Below are positions 61,801-64,000 of a DNA stretch of 64,000 nucleotides, one piece after another. Under the pieces are notes generated by a model. The model had not been told where the DNA came from. It did not search any database and saw only the letters and a program-made list of their open reading frames with translations. The position numbers and the translations under genes are program-made. Each line of letters opens with the position of its first letter. Position 1 is the first letter of the stretch. Source of the stretch: Bacteroidota bacterium (GTDB taxonomy: Bacteria; Bacteroidota; Bacteroidia; Chitinophagales; Chitinophagaceae); NCBI GenBank assembly GCA_023423405.1, contig JAFAFR010000098.1:62001-126000 (forward strand). Direction: 5' to 3'.

Positions 61801-63066
61801 GTGAACGACTTTGCGCGGCGGGGATTGTTCACAAAGAACCCCCTGTTGAACAACCTCAACCGGCAGCAGTATAACCAGCGTCTTACCATTACGGCACAGT
61901 TGATACCCGTGCGCGACCTGGTGATCGATCTGAACATCGACAAGACCTTTGGAAAGTCTTATTCGGAACTCTTTAAAGACACGATTGGCAACGGCTCCTT
62001 CGGGCATTTAAGTCCCTATGTAACGGGTACGTTTAATGTCACCTATATTTCTTTCCAGACCCTTTTCGGTAAGTTCAAACCGAACGAGGTAACGGAGACC
62101 TTTAAACGATTTGAAGCGAACCGCATTATTCTTTCGCAGCGGAATGCCGAGAACAACCCTTATTGGCAGGACCTGCCAACCAGTGATAAATTCCTTTCCG
62201 ATGGCTTCTACAACGGCTACAGCCGCTACGCGCAGGATGTGCTGATTCCTTCCTTTATTGCTGCGTATACCAACAAGGATCCGAACTCGGTGGCGCTGGT
62301 CAAACAGGAGAACGGCAATATCAAGGAGAATCCTTTTAAGAACATCATTCCGAAACCCAACTGGCGCGTGAGTTATACAGGTCTGTCGCGCGTACCGGGA
62401 CTGGAGAAGACCTTTACAAATGTTACGCTGACCCATGCTTATACCAGCAACCTCAGTATGAACAGCTTCAACAACAACCTGCTTTTTGAGGATCCGCTGA
62501 ACTACAATATGCCCGGCTTCATCGATACGGCCACGGGGAATTTCTATCCCTATTTCCTGGTTCCCAACGTATCTATTTCAGAAGCCTTCGATCCCTTCCT
62601 GGATCTGGACATGCAGTTCACCAACCAGCTTTCCTTTCGGGTAGGATATAAGAAAAGCCGCATGCTGAGCCTCAGTTTGATTGATTTCCAGTTGAGCGAA
62701 TCGCGCACCAATGAATTTACCCTGGCCGCGGGATGGCGCAAACGCGGGCTCAAGCTGCCGTTTAAGTTCAAACTGCCGGGTATGAAAGAAACGGCCGACA
62801 AGCTCGACAATGATCTCAATCTTCGCCTGGAGTTGGGACTGCGCGACGATGCTACGGCGAACAGCCGTCTCGACCAGGAGGCGGCGCTTCCCACCAATGG
62901 CCAGAAAGTGATCACCATTGTTCCGTCAGTGGAGTACACGCTGAATAACCGTATCAACCTTCGCCTGTTCTTTGACCAGCGGCGCACGGAGCCCAAGGTG
63001 TCCACTTCGGCGCCCATCACCACCACGCGCGCCGGTTTACAGATACGGATATCCCTGGCGCAGTAA
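55855..63066 (+). CDS. sprA: SprA, type IX secretion translocon and gliding protein
   Basis: The protein has 2403 residues, in the expected range. A signal peptide (about 1-29, from a GTG start at 55855) precedes a huge beta-rich protein with many YDP, FDFEN and NFTYTLP-type segments. SprA forms the outer-membrane channel of the type IX secretion system and is needed for gliding in relatives. Recognisable parts are RNPFDLADPSNLKRTVEYDP, VDIIAGYQGQNIKNPTLPERARK, IYIDDFEGTRNSIDLRFP and ETWFNELRLSQIDE. Its stop abuts the stop of the convergent SDR gene. Confidence 0.95.
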   Translation: MGKLLKRNGIRTILLLLAFVAGGSAAFAYQQTDSLRRADSARASSAKDTLVFPLRDRRGDPIQSPNRNPFDLADPSNLKRTVEYDPVTRQYYIVEKIGDKFYRAPTYMSFEEYLRFKAREQEAEYFRERADVLSGLNRKNIRPKLSVSEDFFNRIFGNGKIDIHPQGNVDIIAGYQGQNIKNPTLPERARKNGGFDFDMNANLSVLGNVGSKMKLPISYNTQANFDFENQLKLDYTGNSDEIIKRIEAGNVSFSSKGTLIPGAQSLFGIKTQLQFGKLFITGVLANQRAQRQSLGLVGGAASTNFEFKANDYEENRHFILAQYFRQNYNKAMANLPAVNSLVNILRLEVWVTNRNGSTTDTRDVVALADLGEKYPYNYPVSPGFDSLPSNTVNGLYQAITSDPASRFSSQVTGKLASLGLKPVQDFEKTFARKLGVSDYYFNPQVGFISLNQPLQSDEVLGVAFQYSYNGRIYQVGEFSQDVPPDTTAIIAGNPKVLFLKLLKATSQRTQLPIWDLMMKNVYALRTREGGYIASVQNTDFKLNVLYEEPSLGTKRYLPEGPKSGLPLISVLNLDRLNNNRDPQPDGVFDFIEGFTIISNQARVIFPLLEPFGRDLDSIAFQGVSQDIRDKYVFTPLYDTIKEIAKTYANLDRFVIEGTAKGSSASEISLGAFNVPQGSVTVSAGGNTLREGVDYIVDYNLGTVKIINQAILNSGIPVNVQYENNATFGIQQRNYLGLRWDYMAINTARESLTVGGQLVRLGERPYFTKMNYSEDPIRNTMYGLDFSYRTEVPKLTRLVDKLPFYTTNEMSTITAYGEGAVLKPGHPPQIGKGNEGLIYIDDFEGTRNSIDLRFPIINWSLASTPQNNGLFPEGSLKDSLAYGFNRAKFSWYNIEPNLQDKNAPNNPIADKSSLDDPRVKAILQQQLFPAKTPDYGSAQLITFDMAYYPTERGPYNFDARPGSISPAGKLLRPQTRWGGIMRGLDQVDFETGNVEFIEFWMQDPFLRQPNSSGGELYFNLGNISEDVLRDGRRFFENGLPTPNIQAGVDSTTDWGRVPSNPIQVTTAFSNDPSDRPFQDVGFDGLDDDGERRKFNNYLSQLAAITGTGSAAYQAALNDPANDNFKNYRDAAYDAEKADILARYKAINNPHGNSPIADNNSSITTAFTLYPDQEDLNRDNTLNELEEYFQYKVELKPQNMVVGQNYITDIREFTSDTVHQRWFLFRIPIDEYEKKVGDIPDFKSIRFIRMFMTGFEDSIVTRFAKLELVRNQWRRYSFELDTTGTYKTLPENSPITLNVLAVNVEENANRSPVNYVVPPGINRVQQLSNNNVNILQNEQAMSMQVCNLEPGKGRGVFKTLNLDLRQYGKLKMFTHTESVIGSPTLHDNELSAVIRIGNDFAGNYYEVRIPLKVTPPGKYSDANPEMVWPLENELDLDLQRLIDLKLHRNAASQPNLYYKETDADGKSYAIFGNPNLGEVRGMFLGVINNTTGNICSETWFNELRLSQIDENGGWAATGRVDIKLADLGTLSFSGAYRSIGFGNLEQRVGERSRENFSQFDAATSLELGKLLPAKAGVSIPVYAGYSQTILTPEYDPYDLDVKLKDKLAANSGDTRDSIRRDAIDMTSTKTVNFTNVRKLNTTGKKQKVYSLENFDVSYSYTKTEHFSPLVEAEEMVRHRAGLGYNYTSTPKYWEPFRKMVKSRSRWVDLVKDFNLNYAPSLLSFRADVNRQFGAIRPKNVGGPKNVIPETYDKYFTFDRYYNLRWDLTKSFNIDFTAINKARVDEDSGRLDREEKKRMWNHFWKGGRNINYDQTANFTYTLPTQKLPLTDWTTVRVGYLARYNWMAASLDTFARSLGNFIGNAAEKNITGEFDLTRLYNKSRFLRSLDWDQAPAPQAAAPKDSTGKAPPRQQAKDPNAPMQLNTVVKVVGRIITSVKRVSVQYSDAASTTLVGYTDSARWLGMNMRSNAPGWGFVFGKQPDTNFVNDFARRGLFTKNPLLNNLNRQQYNQRLTITAQLIPVRDLVIDLNIDKTFGKSYSELFKDTIGNGSFGHLSPYVTGTFNVTYISFQTLFGKFKPNEVTETFKRFEANRIILSQRNAENNPYWQDLPTSDKFLSDGFYNGYSRYAQDVLIPSFIAAYTNKDPNSVALVKQENGNIKENPFKNIIPKPNWRVSYTGLSRVPGLEKTFTNVTLTHAYTSNLSMNSFNNNLLFEDPLNYNMPGFIDTATGNFYPYFLVPNVSISEAFDPFLDLDMQFTNQLSFRVGYKKSRMLSLSLIDFQLSESRTNEFTLAAGWRKRGLKLPFKFKLPGMKETADKLDNDLNLRLELGLRDDATANSRLDQEAALPTNGQKVITIVPSVEYTLNNRINLRLFFDQRRTEPKVSTSAPITTTRAGLQIRISLAQ

Positions 63067-63825
63067 CTATCCCTTATAGGTCAGGAAGGAATTGGCCTGT
63101 GCGGTGCAGGTCATCACGATTTCGTTTATGCATACATGTGCAGGAAGATTGGCGCAATACCAAACGGTATCGGCAATGTCGTTCGCATGCAGGGGTTCAT
63201 ACCCTTCGTATACGGCATCGGCCTTGCCGGCATCACCTTTGAAGCGAACGAGGGAAAACTCCGTCTCCGCTGCGCCGGGGTGGATGGCGGTGACTTTTAC
63301 CGCGTGCCGCAGCAGGTCGATCCGCATGGCTTTTGAAATGGCGTCCACCGCGTGCTTGCTGGCGCAATAGACATTCCCTTTTTCGTAAACTTCCTTACCG
63401 GCGGTGGACCCGATGTTCACGATATGGGGATGCCCGCTCTGGAGCATGAGCGGCAGTGCGGCGCGTGTCATATAGAGCAGGCCCTTGAGGTTGGTGTCGA
63501 TCATGGTCTCCCAGTCATCCATATCCGCTTCATCAAAATAATCGCGTCCCAGCGCGAGGCCGGCGTTGTTCACCAGCAGGCCGATGGACCGCCAGCCGTC
63601 GGGGAGGGAAGCGATCGCCGCTTCCGTGGCCTTCTTATCGCGGATGTCAAAGTCCAGGGCCAGTACCTCCACGCGGTGTTCCTGCTGCAGTTGGTGCTGC
63701 AGGTCGCTGAGCCGGTCGGCGCGGCGGCCGGTGATGATGCAGTTCCATCCGCCTGCAGCAAAGCGGTGGGCGATGGCGGCGCCAAATCCTGAGCTGGCGC
63801 CGGTGATCAGGGCGGTTCTTTTCAT
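63067..63825 (-). CDS. SDR-family NAD(P)-dependent oxidoreductase, YdfG-like
   Basis: The protein has 252 residues. The cofactor loop is TGASSGFGAAIA, followed by NNAGLALG, the catalytic Ser in NIGSTAG and YCASK with the Tyr and Lys, then IHPGAAETEFS. This pattern matches the YdfG group that oxidises 3-hydroxy acids such as serine or malonic semialdehyde precursors. Both catalytic residues are intact, unlike the SDR at 13380. Confidence 0.92.
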   Translation of the reverse strand: MKRTALITGASSGFGAAIAHRFAAGGWNCIITGRRADRLSDLQHQLQQEHRVEVLALDFDIRDKKATEAAIASLPDGWRSIGLLVNNAGLALGRDYFDEADMDDWETMIDTNLKGLLYMTRAALPLMLQSGHPHIVNIGSTAGKEVYEKGNVYCASKHAVDAISKAMRIDLLRHAVKVTAIHPGAAETEFSLVRFKGDAGKADAVYEGYEPLHANDIADTVWYCANLPAHVCINEIVMTCTAQANSFLTYKG

Positions 63826-63953
63826 ACTGATTTTGCTTGAAGGTGTTCCTGGATGGGAGGCATTGTGAGGTCTCGCGCATCCGGACGATGCAAGTTACTG
63901 CAAGCGACTGAATGCTGGCGGCTGCTTTGGTGGATGCCGGTGCCGGCGGCAGT

Positions 63954-64000
63954 TTAACGGATCAGCACCACCGTTCCTTTTTTGAAAACGGTTTTGCCGG
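63954..64000 (-). CDS. C-terminal end of a probable T9SS cargo protein (partial)
   Basis: The minus strand reads GKTVFKKGTVVLIR and then a stop at 63954. This resembles the last strands of type A C-terminal sorting domains that direct secretion through the type IX system. Only these 14-15 residues lie in the window, so the call is tentative. Confidence 0.35.
   Translation of the reverse strand, partial: GKTVFKKGTVVLIR

Overview
The window is a chromosomal segment of a Bacteroidota bacterium, most probably from the Chitinophagaceae/Sphingobacteriia side. The evidence is a full-length SprA (type IX secretion and gliding), an ECF sigma/FecR/STN-domain outer-membrane receptor module, a PafA-type alkaline phosphatase, the futalosine menaquinone genes mqnB and mqnD, a kynureninase, and many promoters with the Bacteroidota -7 box TAnnTTTG. 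No rRNA, tRNA, CRISPR array or intact transposase was seen.

Layout. 1-10 kb is relatively AT-rich and accessory: a partial TlpA-type protein, a small DUF4369-like protein, a GNAT enzyme, an ECF sigma/FecR/receptor operon, an erythromycin-esterase-like protein, and two AT-rich membrane proteins followed by a frameshifted gene remnant. 9.65-10.6 kb is gene-free and holds several short direct-repeat arrays with 11-, 21- or 33-bp spacing. 10.6-37.5 kb is GC-rich core: mrp, gdpD, SDR, kynU, pyrF, gcdH, aroK, a DUF423 protein, an M48 protease, an orphan sensor kinase, FtsK, a LolA-like carrier, an AraC regulator, UbiX, a thioredoxin, an alpha-oxoamine synthase, pafA, an M16 protease and class II aldolase. 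37.4-41.5 kb is a second accessory island: a 187-bp direct duplication around a small membrane ORF, two adjacent toxin-antitoxin pairs (zeta-type and ParS/RES) and about 1 kb of gene-free DNA with more helical-phase repeats. 41.5-64 kb returns to core: a cystathionine beta-synthase-like enzyme, Tex, an aminotransferase class IV/photolyase pair, mqnD, mqnB, a QueD-like protein, folE, fabD, a GNAT enzyme, a nucleoid-associated protein, fabH, ruvA, sprA, an SDR, and the last codons of a probable T9SS cargo protein.

How genes fit together. kynU and gcdH are both enzymes of tryptophan/kynurenine catabolism. mqnB and mqnD belong to the futalosine menaquinone route, and ubiX makes the prenyl-FMN used by UbiD-type decarboxylases that are often associated with quinone synthesis. 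queD-like and folE sit together as pterin/queuosine functions. fabD and fabH lie near each other as fatty-acid initiation functions. The ECF/FecR/receptor trio is a self-contained cell-surface signalling and uptake module.

The most unusual signal is the family of intergenic arrays. At least six separate arrays in two gene-free regions have different sequences but share a spacing of about one, two or three DNA helical turns. The 187-bp duplication carrying a promoter -7 box and the first codons of an uncharacterised gene, and a pair of candidate small RNAs near 29 kb, are also worth checking.
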